Shown here in pieces: positions 1 to 7,474 of a stretch of DNA of 64,000 nucleotides. The notes under the pieces were generated by a model. The model ran no database searches and had not been told where the DNA came from. It saw only the letters and a list, made by a program, of their open reading frames with translations. This DNA is from Actinomadura oligospora ATCC 43269 (GTDB lineage: Bacteria; Actinomycetota; Actinomycetes; Streptosporangiales; Streptosporangiaceae), in NCBI RefSeq assembly GCF_000518265.1, contig NZ_JADG01000017.1, forward strand, positions 1 to 64,000. The letters are read 5' to 3'. The translations under genes and the position numbers were made by a program. Every line of letters begins with the position of its first letter. Position 1 is the stretch's first letter.

Positions 1-1
1 C

Positions 2-319
2 GCGCCGCCCGTTCCCGAGGAGCCGTCCGGCCCCGCCGCGGACACGCCCGTGACGCTCGACCTGCCCGGCCTGCTCGCCGACCACCTGCGGGCCGTCGGC
101 GACGACACCATCCGCCAGGCGCTCATCCGGGGGCGGATCATCCGCCGCGGCAAGGGCTACTCCATCCGTCTCACCGTGCCGCTCGAACTCCACCACGCCG
201 CGCGGTCAGATCCCCCAGCCCTTCCAGGACGAGGTCGACGGACTCCGCCTCGTCCTGCGACAAAGCGTCGGGGGTCGCCGTCGATGTCACCTGCCGAGAG
301 TTGGAACCGGCCGCGATGA
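2..319 (+). CDS. 3' part of an unrecognised gene, tail probably scrambled
   Basis: The frame is open from the window edge to a stop at 319. The first two thirds look like real protein: a Pro/Ala-rich linker, then a helical stretch (DLPGLLADHLRAVGDD) and a basic beta-like segment (GRIIRRGKGYSIRLTVPLEL). After about position 205 the composition changes to Arg/Pro-rich sequence of the kind given by out-of-frame reading. On the opposite strand between about 200 and 290, a more protein-like acidic segment (ALSQDEAESVDLVLEGL) appears without a start. I read this as the junction of two gene ends after a rearrangement. I do not recognise the family. Confidence 0.3.
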   Translation, partial: APPVPEEPSGPAADTPVTLDLPGLLADHLRAVGDDTIRQALIRGRIIRRGKGYSIRLTVPLELHHAARSDPPALPGRGRRTPPRPATKRRGSPSMSPAESWNRPR

Positions 320-634
320 CAGGCGTGCTTCGACGAATCAAGCCGAGGCGTGACCACTTCGACCACATTCACCGCCACCACCGACGGAGCGGACTTGCGT
401 TCGAACGCTTTTCGATGACCGCCGCTGATCGAACTCAGGGCATGAAGATCGCCGCACGGCGGTCGCCCGTTCCGAACGTAGCGCAGCACCACGCGCGATC
501 CGTCGACGCACCGATCGTGTCGAGCGGTACCGCCCGGTCCGGGAGGCTCTTGCATGAGGACGCTCGGTGCGAGCCGGGCGTTGGACGGCGGCGGGCGCGG
601 GTTGGGCGGGCCGCCGTCCAACGCGAGTAGGGGG
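320..634. other. Non-coding or decayed stretch
   Basis: There is no frame with convincing codon use, ribosome site or recognisable domain on either strand. It lies between the broken gene end on the left and the SDR stop on the right. It may be the remains of whatever gene was lost at the left junction. Confidence 0.4.
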
Positions 635-1378
635 TTAGGCGGCGCTGTAGCCGCCGTCCAGGGGGATGACGATGCCGGTGGTGAAGGCGGCGAGGGGGTC
701 GGCGAGGGTGACGATCCAGAAGGCGATCTCTTCGGCGGTGCCTGCTCTGGCGAGCGGGAGCTGCTCTCGGAGCTTGTGCATGGCCGCCACCGAGTCCGGG
801 TCGAAGTCGTTGTTCTCCAGGATCGGGGTGTCCACGGGTCCCGGGGCCACGGCCGCGACGCGGATGCCGCGTGGTGCGAGCTCGACCGCCCAGGTGCGCG
901 TGAGGAAGTCGAGGCCGGTCTTCGTCGATCCGTACAGCGACATGTACGGCCAGCCGCGCTGGCCGACCGCGGCGCTGACGTTGACCACCGTGCCGGAGGA
1001 CGCTTCCAGGTGGGGAAGCGCCGCCTGCGTCAGGAGCAGCGGTGCCCTCAGGTTGACGGCCATGAACCGGTCGAACTCCGTGGCCTCGATCTGCCCGAGC
1101 GGCGAGGGGCGGACGATCCCGGCGTTGTTGACGAGGACGTCGAGGCGCCCGAACCGCTCCATCGTGCCGGCCACGACGGCCGCGGGGCCGCCTTCGGCCG
1201 CGATGTCCGCCACCAGCGGGACGATGCGCGCCCGACCGGCGGCCGTCTCCCGCAGCGTCTCCAGCGTCCGGCCCACGGCGACGACGTTCGCGCCCCGGTC
1301 GGCGAACGCGTGGGCGGTGGCGCGGCCGATCCCGCTGCCTGCGCCGGTGATGACGACGGTTCTGTTCGTGGATTCCAT
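635..1378 (-). CDS. SDR family NAD(P)-dependent oxidoreductase
   Basis: This is a 247-residue classical short-chain dehydrogenase, the usual length for the family. It has the N-terminal dinucleotide-binding motif ITGAGSGIG, the structural motif VNNAG near residue 85, and the catalytic YGSTK (YxxxK) near residue 150. The C-terminal part is typical of 3-oxoacyl-ACP-reductase-like enzymes. The ATG is preceded by AAAGGAACGAA, a good ribosome site. It follows the DHA2 exporter by 57 bases on the same strand, so the two are probably co-transcribed. The substrate cannot be told from sequence. Confidence 0.9.
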   Translation of the reverse strand: MESTNRTVVITGAGSGIGRATAHAFADRGANVVAVGRTLETLRETAAGRARIVPLVADIAAEGGPAAVVAGTMERFGRLDVLVNNAGIVRPSPLGQIEATEFDRFMAVNLRAPLLLTQAALPHLEASSGTVVNVSAAVGQRGWPYMSLYGSTKTGLDFLTRTWAVELAPRGIRVAAVAPGPVDTPILENNDFDPDSVAAMHKLREQLPLARAGTAEEIAFWIVTLADPLAAFTTGIVIPLDGGYSAA

Positions 1379-1435
1379 TTCGTTCCTTTCGGTCGGTGGA
1401 CAGCGTCGTCCGCATACGTGGGGGCGGCGCTGCGG

Positions 1436-2947
1436 TCAGGCCGTCGCGGATTCCTCGTCCCTGGCGGGGCCCGGGAGGAAGAAGGCGACCACGGCGCCGA
1501 GCAGGCACAGGCCTATGGCCACCCAGAACGCGGCGCCGAAGGCGTCGACGAGCGGGCCGGTGAGGTGCGGGGACGTCGCGGCCGAGGCCGTGGCACCCGA
1601 CGCGCCGAGGCGCGTCCGCAACTGCTGTTGCAGGACGATCGCCAGCAGCGCCGTGCCGACCGAGCCGCCCAGCTGGATCGAGGCGATGAGCGCGCTGCTG
1701 GCCCGGCCCGTCTCCTCAGGCGTGATGCTGCCGAAGCCGGTGGACAGCGCCGGTGCGAGCGTGGTGCCCAGGCCGATGCCCCGGACAAGCAGGCACACCA
1801 CCAGCAGAGCGGTGTCGTCGCGCGGGTCGAGCATCGTGTAGCCGACAGTGGCGACCGCGGACAGCAGCATGCCGCCGAGGACGACCGTCCGGGGGCCGAA
1901 GCGTGCCACGAGCCTGCCGACCAGCGGCAGGATCAGCACCGTGCCGACACCCTGTGGGGCCAGCAGGAGCCCCGAGGTCCAGTCGCCGAACCCGCCGGCC
2001 TGCTGGAAGAACAGCGGCAGCAGGAACATCGCGCCGTACACCGAGCCGCCGAACAGGAAGGCGCCCAGCGCCGCCGCCGCGAACCGGCCCCGGCGGAAGA
2101 GCCGCACGTCGATGAGCGGCACCCCGCTCGTGCGCAGCGCATGCCAGACGTAGAGGGCCGTCAGCACCGCGCCCGCGGCGAACGAGACGACGGCGACCGT
2201 GCCGTCGCCGCCACCCGACAACTGGGACAGGCCGAGCAGGAGCCCGGCGAGCGCGGCCGGCAGCAGCGCGACGCCGGTCAGGTCCAGGCGGGAGGACGGC
2301 CGTTGCGAGCGGGGCGGGTCGGCGGGCATGACGCGCTGCGCCAGGACCATGCACAGCAGGCCCAGGGGCACGTTGAACCAGAACAGCCAGCGCCAGTCGA
2401 GGTTGTCGAGCAGGACGCCGCCGACCATCGGGCCGAAGACCGGGGCCAGGGTGATCGGGATCTGGATGAGGCTCAGCACGGTCGTCGCCCGCTTCGGGCC
2501 CGCGGCCCGCGCCAGGACCGTGAGCATGATCGGCTCGAACATGGCCGCGCCGATCCCCTGGACGACCCGGGAGCCGATCAGCAGGCCCGGGGTGGTGGCG
2601 ACCGCCGCCAGGACGCAGCCGAGGAGGTAGACCACCAGGGCGATCTGCCAGAGCGTCCGCTCCCCGAACCGGTCCATCGCCCAGCCGGCGACCGGGATGG
2701 CGACGGCGAGCGCCAGGAGGTAGGCGGTGCCGACCCACTGGACGGTGGACAGCGGCACGGAGAAGACGCTGGCGAGCGTCCCCATGCCGACCGACACGAT
2801 CGTCGTGCTCAGCAGCGCCAGGACCGCTCCCAGCGCCAGCGTCGATCCGAGGGCGAACAGGCCCGGTCCCGGCGGGGTCCCTGGGGAGGGCGAGTCGGTG
2901 CGCGCGGAGCCGTCTCCCTGCGCGACCTTCGCCGCGGTGTCTTCCAT
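1436..2947 (-). CDS. DHA2-type MFS multidrug exporter
   Basis: A 503-residue integral membrane protein with about 14 hydrophobic segments, as expected for drug:H+ antiporter family 2. Motif A-like loops (DRFGERTLW, GRLVARFGPRT) follow segments 2 and 8, and the motif C-like region RVVQGIGAAMFEPIM is present. The frame runs further upstream, but the ATG at 2947 has an AAGGAAG site just before it and begins a short hydrophilic N-terminus, so I start there. It is probably an operon with the SDR at 635. This pair resembles resistance or export units, but no local regulator is visible. Confidence 0.9.
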   Translation of the reverse strand: MEDTAAKVAQGDGSARTDSPSPGTPPGPGLFALGSTLALGAVLALLSTTIVSVGMGTLASVFSVPLSTVQWVGTAYLLALAVAIPVAGWAMDRFGERTLWQIALVVYLLGCVLAAVATTPGLLIGSRVVQGIGAAMFEPIMLTVLARAAGPKRATTVLSLIQIPITLAPVFGPMVGGVLLDNLDWRWLFWFNVPLGLLCMVLAQRVMPADPPRSQRPSSRLDLTGVALLPAALAGLLLGLSQLSGGGDGTVAVVSFAAGAVLTALYVWHALRTSGVPLIDVRLFRRGRFAAAALGAFLFGGSVYGAMFLLPLFFQQAGGFGDWTSGLLLAPQGVGTVLILPLVGRLVARFGPRTVVLGGMLLSAVATVGYTMLDPRDDTALLVVCLLVRGIGLGTTLAPALSTGFGSITPEETGRASSALIASIQLGGSVGTALLAIVLQQQLRTRLGASGATASAATSPHLTGPLVDAFGAAFWVAIGLCLLGAVVAFFLPGPARDEESATA

Positions 2948-3096
2948 CGCTTCCTTCCGTCCGTGGGTTCGCGCCGCGCGGCGGACTGTGCCGCGCGGGT
3001 CCGAAAGGAGAACACCGCCGGGGACAGACGGGTTGCGACCGGCCCCCCGGGTCACGGGGTCCTTCGCTCACCAGTGGACGGGCCGGGACCGGCTTC

Positions 3097-3900
3097 TCAG
3101 GCCGCGATGGGACGGCAGCTCTTGCAGGGGCGGTACCCCGCCGTGCGCGCCGCGTCCGCTGACACGAACGGCACGCGATGCGGCGGCGTGATCCGGCGCG
3201 CGTGCGCGCAGGTCGGATGGCAGTAGACACGCGTGGTGTCGCTGCCGAGGAAGACCAGGCCCGACCGTGGCAGCCAGGTCATCTCCTCGGTGATGCCCTC
3301 GGCCGTCCTCAACCGCGCGCCGGTCTCCGGACCGCAGGCCAGGTCGCACGCGCCGCCCTCGTCGTGGGTGACGCGATGGCACGGGATCAGCAGGGGCGCC
3401 GGGTTGAGCGCGAGGGCGGTCCGCACGGCGTCGGTGTCCGGGAGCGAAGCCTCCCTGACCACCCACGTCAGCGGTCGCAACTGGCCGCGCGGGATGCCGC
3501 GCACCGCGTCGAGGATCGCGCGCTCGACCGGGGTGAACTCGCGCCAGTCGATCGGCAGTCGCGCGGTGCGACCGGTGCGCAGGGCGGACGTCAGCCCGGG
3601 GAGCGCCCGGTTCGTGGGGATCGCCGTGCGTCCGGTGCGGGCGTGGTGCCGTTCCTCGAACATCCGCGGGCCGGACAGCGTCGATCCCGGCGCGGCGCCC
3701 GTCACCCCTTCCGGGCTCCAGGCGACGAACAGGCCGCCGGCGGGGGCCTCGAGCCACAGGTAGGTGTCGTAGCGGTCGGAGGGCACGCCCACCCGCCGCA
3801 GGACCCGCGCCGCGAAATCCTCCGGCGCCCGCGCGGCCAGTCCGGCCAGTTCCTCTTCCACCCGGGTCCGGCCTCCGAGCGTGTCGTCCTCGTGACTCAC
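3097..3900 (-). CDS. Methylguanine-DNA methyltransferase fused to a C-terminal Ada-type zinc domain
   Basis: 267 residues. The central part (about 120-200) is an MGMT catalytic domain with the active-site motif IPCHRV (Cys174), which in this family accepts the alkyl group from O6-alkylguanine. The last 50 residues are an Ada metal-binding domain with four cysteines (Cys227, Cys231, Cys259, Cys262) in the VYCHPTCA...GYRPCKSC pattern. In E. coli Ada the zinc domain is N-terminal and an AraC HTH follows; here the order is reversed and no HTH is seen. The first 110 residues match nothing I recognise. It starts with GTG overlapping the sigma-factor stop by four bases, so the two are translationally coupled. 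Confidence 0.8.
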   Translation of the reverse strand: MSHEDDTLGGRTRVEEELAGLAARAPEDFAARVLRRVGVPSDRYDTYLWLEAPAGGLFVAWSPEGVTGAAPGSTLSGPRMFEERHHARTGRTAIPTNRALPGLTSALRTGRTARLPIDWREFTPVERAILDAVRGIPRGQLRPLTWVVREASLPDTDAVRTALALNPAPLLIPCHRVTHDEGGACDLACGPETGARLRTAEGITEEMTWLPRSGLVFLGSDTTRVYCHPTCAHARRITPPHRVPFVSADAARTAGYRPCKSCRPIAA

Positions 3901-4481
3901 GTGCTCACCTCCCCCGCCGAAGCGTTGTCCGTCTCCAGTACGCCGCGAAGCGCGGCGATGCCCCGCGACGCCTGCGCCTTGACCGTCCCGACCGGGCAGT
4001 TCTGCACCTCGGCCACCTCCGCGTAACTCATGCCGATCACATGGCGGAGCACCACCGCCGCGCGCGTGCGCTCGGGTAACCGTCCCAGCGCCGCGACGAG
4101 CATGTCGCGGTCCGAGGCGTTGGCGGCCCGCTCATGCGGTCCCGGCCCGTCGTCGGCGTGGTCGCAGGAGCGCTCCGGGTCCGTGAGGACGACCGGATGG
4201 CGGACGGCCGACCGCACGTGGTTGCGCCAGACGTTCGCGGCGATCGTCAGGAGCCACGCGCGCGTCCGCAGCTCCAGCCGACGCTGCGTGGAGTACCCCT
4301 GAAGCGCCGTGTAGGCGCGCAGGAACGTCTCCTGGCCCAGGTCGTCCGCCTCGACCGCCGATCCCGTCACCCGCTGGAGGAACACGTGGACGTCCGTGGC
4401 GTGGACCCGGACGAGTTCGGTGAACCCGTCGTCGAGGTCCTTCGCCAGGCGTTCGCGGAGTCGCGCGGCCGTCGCGTCCAT
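3897..4481 (-). CDS. ECF-type RNA polymerase sigma factor
   Basis: 194 residues with a sigma70 region 2 (DLGQETFLRAYTAL followed by TRAWLLTIAANVWRNHVR) and a region 4 HTH (LPERTRAAVVLRHVIGMSYAEVAEVQNCPVGTVKAQASR). The length and two-domain layout are typical of extracytoplasmic-function sigma factors. No anti-sigma factor with membrane segments lies next to it; its coupled partner is the MGMT/Ada-domain protein. That suggests, but does not prove, that it serves an alkylation-stress response. I take the ATG at 4481; an in-frame GTG at 4496 is possible. Confidence 0.85.
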   Translation of the reverse strand: MDATAARLRERLAKDLDDGFTELVRVHATDVHVFLQRVTGSAVEADDLGQETFLRAYTALQGYSTQRRLELRTRAWLLTIAANVWRNHVRSAVRHPVVLTDPERSCDHADDGPGPHERAANASDRDMLVAALGRLPERTRAAVVLRHVIGMSYAEVAEVQNCPVGTVKAQASRGIAALRGVLETDNASAGEVST

Positions 4482-4575
4482 CACCAAGAAGAACACCGCC
4501 CGGCCGGATTCGGCTGCGTCACCACCGGCAGGAGGTCCTCGTCTGCGGCCCTGCGACAGCAGGCGGTCGCGGCGG

Positions 4576-5250
4576 TCATGGGGTGGGGTGGGTGTCGGTG
4601 AGGCCGGTTACTCGCATGGTGATGTTCAGGCGGCCTGAGGTGAGGCCGGTGGCGGGGTCGGCGGTGCCTTCCAGGATTCTGGGGACGCCGTGGTAGAGGA
4701 AGCGGGACGGGCCGCCGAAGACGAACAGGTCGCCGGAGGCCAGTTCGATGTCGGTGTAGGGGCGGTTGCGGGTCTCGGTGTTGCCGACGCGGAAGACGCA
4801 GGTGTCGCCGATGGACAGGGAGACGACCGGGGCGGACGACTTCTCGTCCTTGTCCTGGTGCATGCCGAGCTTGGCCTGGCCGTCGTAGTGGTTGATCAGC
4901 GCGGTGTCCGGGGCGTAGGCGGCCGCGGCGGCCTCGTCGCCGTAGGCGTCCAGCACGGCGCGGCGGCCGAGGCGGACCATCCAGTCGGGGAACGCGGCGA
5001 CGCGTTGTCCGTTCACGTCCCCGGCGGTGCGGGTGTAGCGGTAGGGCTGCCAGTGCCAGCCGATGCACACGGTCCGGACGGACATCACGCCGCCGTTCGG
5101 CAGCCGGGTGTGGCGGATGGGCACGGGGCCGACGGCCCAGGCGCGGCAGGCGGCCACGAGTTCGCGCTGCTGGTCGAGTGTGAGCCAGCCCGGCACGTGC
5201 ACCGCGCCCGGAGGCAGCGGTGCGGTGGGCAGTGGGAGGAGCGCGTTCAT
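4576..5250 (-). CDS. alkB: AlkB family DNA alkylation repair dioxygenase
   Basis: A 224-residue Fe(II)/2-oxoglutarate dioxygenase of the AlkB type, which removes methyl groups from 1-methyladenine and 3-methylcytosine by oxidation. The iron ligands are visible as HQD in LGMHQDKDE and the distal His in FLYHGVPR. The 2-oxoglutarate and substrate Arg motif is RLNITMR. The N-terminal PPGAVHVPGWLT and the NGGVMSVRTVCIGWHWQPYRY segment are characteristic of E. coli-like AlkB. Its ATG overlaps the stop of the upstream 168-residue gene (ATGA). It is the last gene of the operon that begins with Ogt. Confidence 0.93.
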   Translation of the reverse strand: MNALLPLPTAPLPPGAVHVPGWLTLDQQRELVAACRAWAVGPVPIRHTRLPNGGVMSVRTVCIGWHWQPYRYTRTAGDVNGQRVAAFPDWMVRLGRRAVLDAYGDEAAAAAYAPDTALINHYDGQAKLGMHQDKDEKSSAPVVSLSIGDTCVFRVGNTETRNRPYTDIELASGDLFVFGGPSRFLYHGVPRILEGTADPATGLTSGRLNITMRVTGLTDTHPTP

Positions 5251-5753
5251 CGCGGCACTCCGGCGTCGATCTCCCAGGTGCCGCCGTTGGCCGTGGCGCC
5301 GCGCAGGCCGTCCAGGGTTCCCGGTCCGGCGAGTGCGGGGAGGCGTGGGTCCTGGAGGGAGGCGAACGCGAAGGTGCGGGACGGGTCCCAGTCGGTGGAG
5401 TGGTGCAGGCGGCGGGCGAGTTGCGCGAAGCCGAGCGGGGACGCGGCGATCACCCACGCGTCGGGCCGTGGCGTGGTCAGCCGTGTGGCGGGACGCAGCC
5501 AGGAGGCGGCCTGCTCCGGCCAGCTGACGACGGTGAGCACCCGGCAGCCCCGGGCCGTCCAGGCGTCGGCGACGGCGTGGGCGGCCTCGCGTGAGGGCTC
5601 GTCCCGGCTGTGTCCGATGGCGAGGATCTCGAACCGCGTCAGGAGGGAGAGGAGGGCGGCGAGTTCGGCGTCGGTGTGCGGTGCGGGCGGGGACAGGTCG
5701 GGGTGGACGGCCCTGAGCAGGGGTGATCCTCTCCGGCGGACGGGGGTGGTCAT
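5247..5753 (-). CDS. Protein of unknown function in the alkylation-repair operon
   Basis: 168 residues, no transmembrane segment or signal peptide, no motif I can assign. It looks like a soluble alpha/beta protein: a hydrophobic strand-like segment (FEILAIGHSRDE), a helix and a second strand (CRVLTVVSWPEQAASWL), then DAWVIAASPLGFAQLARRL. This could be a Rossmann-like or P-loop-less fold. It overlaps the downstream alkB and the upstream Ada-type gene by four bases on each side, so its expression is tied to alkylation repair. Function unknown. Confidence 0.75.
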   Translation of the reverse strand: MTTPVRRRGSPLLRAVHPDLSPPAPHTDAELAALLSLLTRFEILAIGHSRDEPSREAAHAVADAWTARGCRVLTVVSWPEQAASWLRPATRLTTPRPDAWVIAASPLGFAQLARRLHHSTDWDPSRTFAFASLQDPRLPALAGPGTLDGLRGATANGGTWEIDAGVPR

Positions 5754-6043
5754 GGTGTGACGTCGTTTCCTCGGGTCGCTTTCCAGCGGGTGTAGCGGGC
5801 GGGCAGGCAGACGGCGCAGGGACGGTATCCGGCGGCGATCGCGGTGGCCTCGTCGGCGAAGAACACCCGGTGCTTCGCATAATGGCCGCGGGCGAGGGCG
5901 CGGAGCGCGGACGGGCAGTCGAGCCGTCCGTAGAGACGGGTGCGGCGGTGCCCGCCCAGCATTCCGGGGGCCGGGCTGCGGTAGGGCCGGGCGTCCGGGC
6001 CGAGCAGGAGGTAGGTGCGCCCCGTGGTCGGCGTCCCGGTCAT
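5750..6043 (-). CDS. Small Ada-type metal-binding domain protein
   Basis: A 97-residue protein that is essentially one Ada-like zinc domain. The C-terminal half (RVFFADEATAIAAGYRPCAVC) matches the Ada pattern strongly, and DCPS supplies a further Cys (Cys43). The position equivalent to the methyl-accepting Cys38 of E. coli Ada is Gly (YGRLDCPS aligns with YCRPSCPS). Zinc binding would need another ligand, and methyl transfer by the classical route is unlikely. The family is known as a small stand-alone protein. The start was chosen from the ATGA overlap with the oxygenase stop; there is also a four-base overlap with the next gene. Confidence 0.75.
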   Translation of the reverse strand: MTGTPTTGRTYLLLGPDARPYRSPAPGMLGGHRRTRLYGRLDCPSALRALARGHYAKHRVFFADEATAIAAGYRPCAVCLPARYTRWKATRGNDVTP

Positions 6044-6771
6044 GCCGCGTCGTGGAAGACGAGTCCGAGCGTGCGCCGCCGTCCGGTGCGGACGGTGCTC
6101 ACCCCGTGCCGCATCGGCCCGTTCGACCAGCCCCGCTTCGAGGCCACCGGACGGTCCCGCGTGGTGAAGATCAGCCCGTGGCCCTGGGGAAGGGTGGTGG
6201 ACGATCCCCTCGACTGCGCGCGGGGACGCTGCTCGGTCATGATGAACTCGCCGCCGGTGAAGTCCGTGCCGGGGACGTCGAGGCCGACGACGACCTGCAG
6301 CGGGAAGAGCATCTCGCCGAACACGTCGCGGTGCAGCGCGTTCCAGTCGCCGGGGCCGTAGCGCAGCAGGATCTGCGCGGACCTGGCCTGCCCCGCCTCG
6401 TGGCACATCTCGACCCAGGTCGCGAGGTCGTCGGGCCAGGGCGCCGGGCGGCCGAGCTTGGCGGCCCAGTCGCGGGCCACGGGCAGCAGCTTCGGGTAGA
6501 ACGCCGCGCGCAGCTCGGCGATCACCTCGGGCAGGTCGTGGGTGAAGTAGCGGTACTGGCCGGAGCCGAAGCGGTGCCGGGCCATGTCGACGGTGGTGCG
6601 GAAGTGCTCCTCGAGGTCGTACAGGTCCGCGATCGCCCGGCACTCGCCGGGGGTGAGCAGCGGGCCGGTGAGCGCGTTGCCGTACTCGCCGAGTTCGTCG
6701 GCCAGGGCCGTCCAGTCCTGGCGTTCGACCTGCTCGGCCGGGCGGCCGGTCGGGGTGAGGGTGTCGTTCAT
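6040..6771 (-). CDS. 2OG-Fe(II) oxygenase, DUF2086/Oxygenase-NA type
   Basis: 243 residues. The iron-binding HRD occurs in NALHRDVFGEMLFPLQV. The distal His and 2-oxoglutarate Arg lie in the C-terminal block PMRHGVSTVRTGRRRTLGL. GTDFTGGEF and QRPRAQSR are hallmarks of the family annotated as oxygenases acting on damaged nucleic acid (Pfam Oxygenase-NA). The ATG at 6771 lies 59 bases downstream of ogt, and the gene overlaps the small Ada-type gene by four bases. A frameshifted paralogue is at 7475-8259. The exact lesion repaired by this family is not settled as far as I know. Confidence 0.85.
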   Translation of the reverse strand: MNDTLTPTGRPAEQVERQDWTALADELGEYGNALTGPLLTPGECRAIADLYDLEEHFRTTVDMARHRFGSGQYRYFTHDLPEVIAELRAAFYPKLLPVARDWAAKLGRPAPWPDDLATWVEMCHEAGQARSAQILLRYGPGDWNALHRDVFGEMLFPLQVVVGLDVPGTDFTGGEFIMTEQRPRAQSRGSSTTLPQGHGLIFTTRDRPVASKRGWSNGPMRHGVSTVRTGRRRTLGLVFHDAA

Positions 6772-6830
6772 GGCGGGATCCTCGACGCTGTCGTGGTCCC
6801 GTCCCGGCTCCGCGGAGGCCGGGACGGGGT

Positions 6831-7337
6831 TCAGGCGGGCTGGTGGACGGTCTCCAGGTCCAGGAGCTGCTGCTTGCGTTCGGGGCCTCCGGCGTAGCCG
6901 CTCAGCGAGCCGTCCGACCGGATGACGCGGTGGCAGGGCCGGACGACCAGGAGGGGGTTGGCGCCGATCGCCGAGGCGACGGCCCGCACCGCCGAGGCCG
7001 AGGCCCCGCACCGGACGGCGACCGCGCCGTAGCTGACGGTCGCGCCGAAGGGGATGTCGTCCAGCGCCGCCCACACGCGCCGCTGGAAGTCCGATCCGCC
7101 GGTGGTGTACTCGATGTCGAAGCGGGTCAGCTCACCCGCGAAGTAGGCGTCCAGCTGGGCGGCGATGTGGGTGAACGCCTCCGGCTTCCTGATCCATCCG
7201 TTCTGGATCACCGCGCCGTTCCGCTGCCCGGGCACCGACAGGGAGGTCAGCGCGGTGCCGTCCACGGCGGTGGGCGACTCCTCCCCCACCAGCAGCAGTT
7301 CGCCCAGCGGGCTGTCGATCGTCGTGTAGACCGTCAT
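6831..7337 (-). CDS. ogt: Methylated-DNA--[protein]-cysteine S-methyltransferase
   Basis: A 168-residue stand-alone suicide methyltransferase that repairs O6-methylguanine and O4-methylthymine. The acceptor motif is PCHRVI, followed by RSDGSLSGYAGG, and the DNA-binding helix region FGATVSYGAVA is conserved. The ATG at 7337 has GGAAAGGAACGGAGCG upstream and gives the standard N-terminus (TTIDSPLGELLLVGE). An in-frame GTG at 7451 would add residues with no homology and run over a putative operator. It appears to be the first gene of the operon ogt / oxygenase / Ada-type / unknown / alkB. Confidence 0.95.
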   Translation of the reverse strand: MTVYTTIDSPLGELLLVGEESPTAVDGTALTSLSVPGQRNGAVIQNGWIRKPEAFTHIAAQLDAYFAGELTRFDIEYTTGGSDFQRRVWAALDDIPFGATVSYGAVAVRCGASASAVRAVASAIGANPLLVVRPCHRVIRSDGSLSGYAGGPERKQQLLDLETVHQPA

Positions 7338-7430
7338 CGCTCCGTTCCTTTCCGAGACTTCACGTGGTGACCTCCGCCGGAGGGCTCCGCCGGTCGTCAC
7401 GGTTTCGACTATGCGCTCTTCAGACCTGGG

Positions 7431-7455
7431 ACGCTGGCAGAAATCGGACACGGCG
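7431..7455 (-). promoter_or_regulatory. Conserved motif upstream of the ogt operon
   Basis: This 25-nt stretch matches 8367-8391 at 20 of 25 positions. On the minus strand the shared core reads TGTCSGATTNCNGCCAGCGT. It lies 94-118 bases before the ogt ATG, just after the stop of the second oxygenase gene. The equivalent copy lies 108-132 bases before that oxygenase. Conserved spacing in front of two alkylation-repair units suggests a common operator or promoter element. On the + strand each copy contains TGGC followed by an A/T-rich tail, as do some AraC-type sites. Confidence 0.5.
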
Positions 7456-7474
7456 TTCGTGGCCCGGGGCGAGG

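Noticed and set aside
554..3226. A very long open frame (890 codons) on the plus strand
   Set aside because: It covers the SDR and DHA2 genes on the opposite strand, which have clear domains. The plus-frame protein is Arg/Gly/Ala/Glu-rich low complexity, a typical high-GC antisense shadow.
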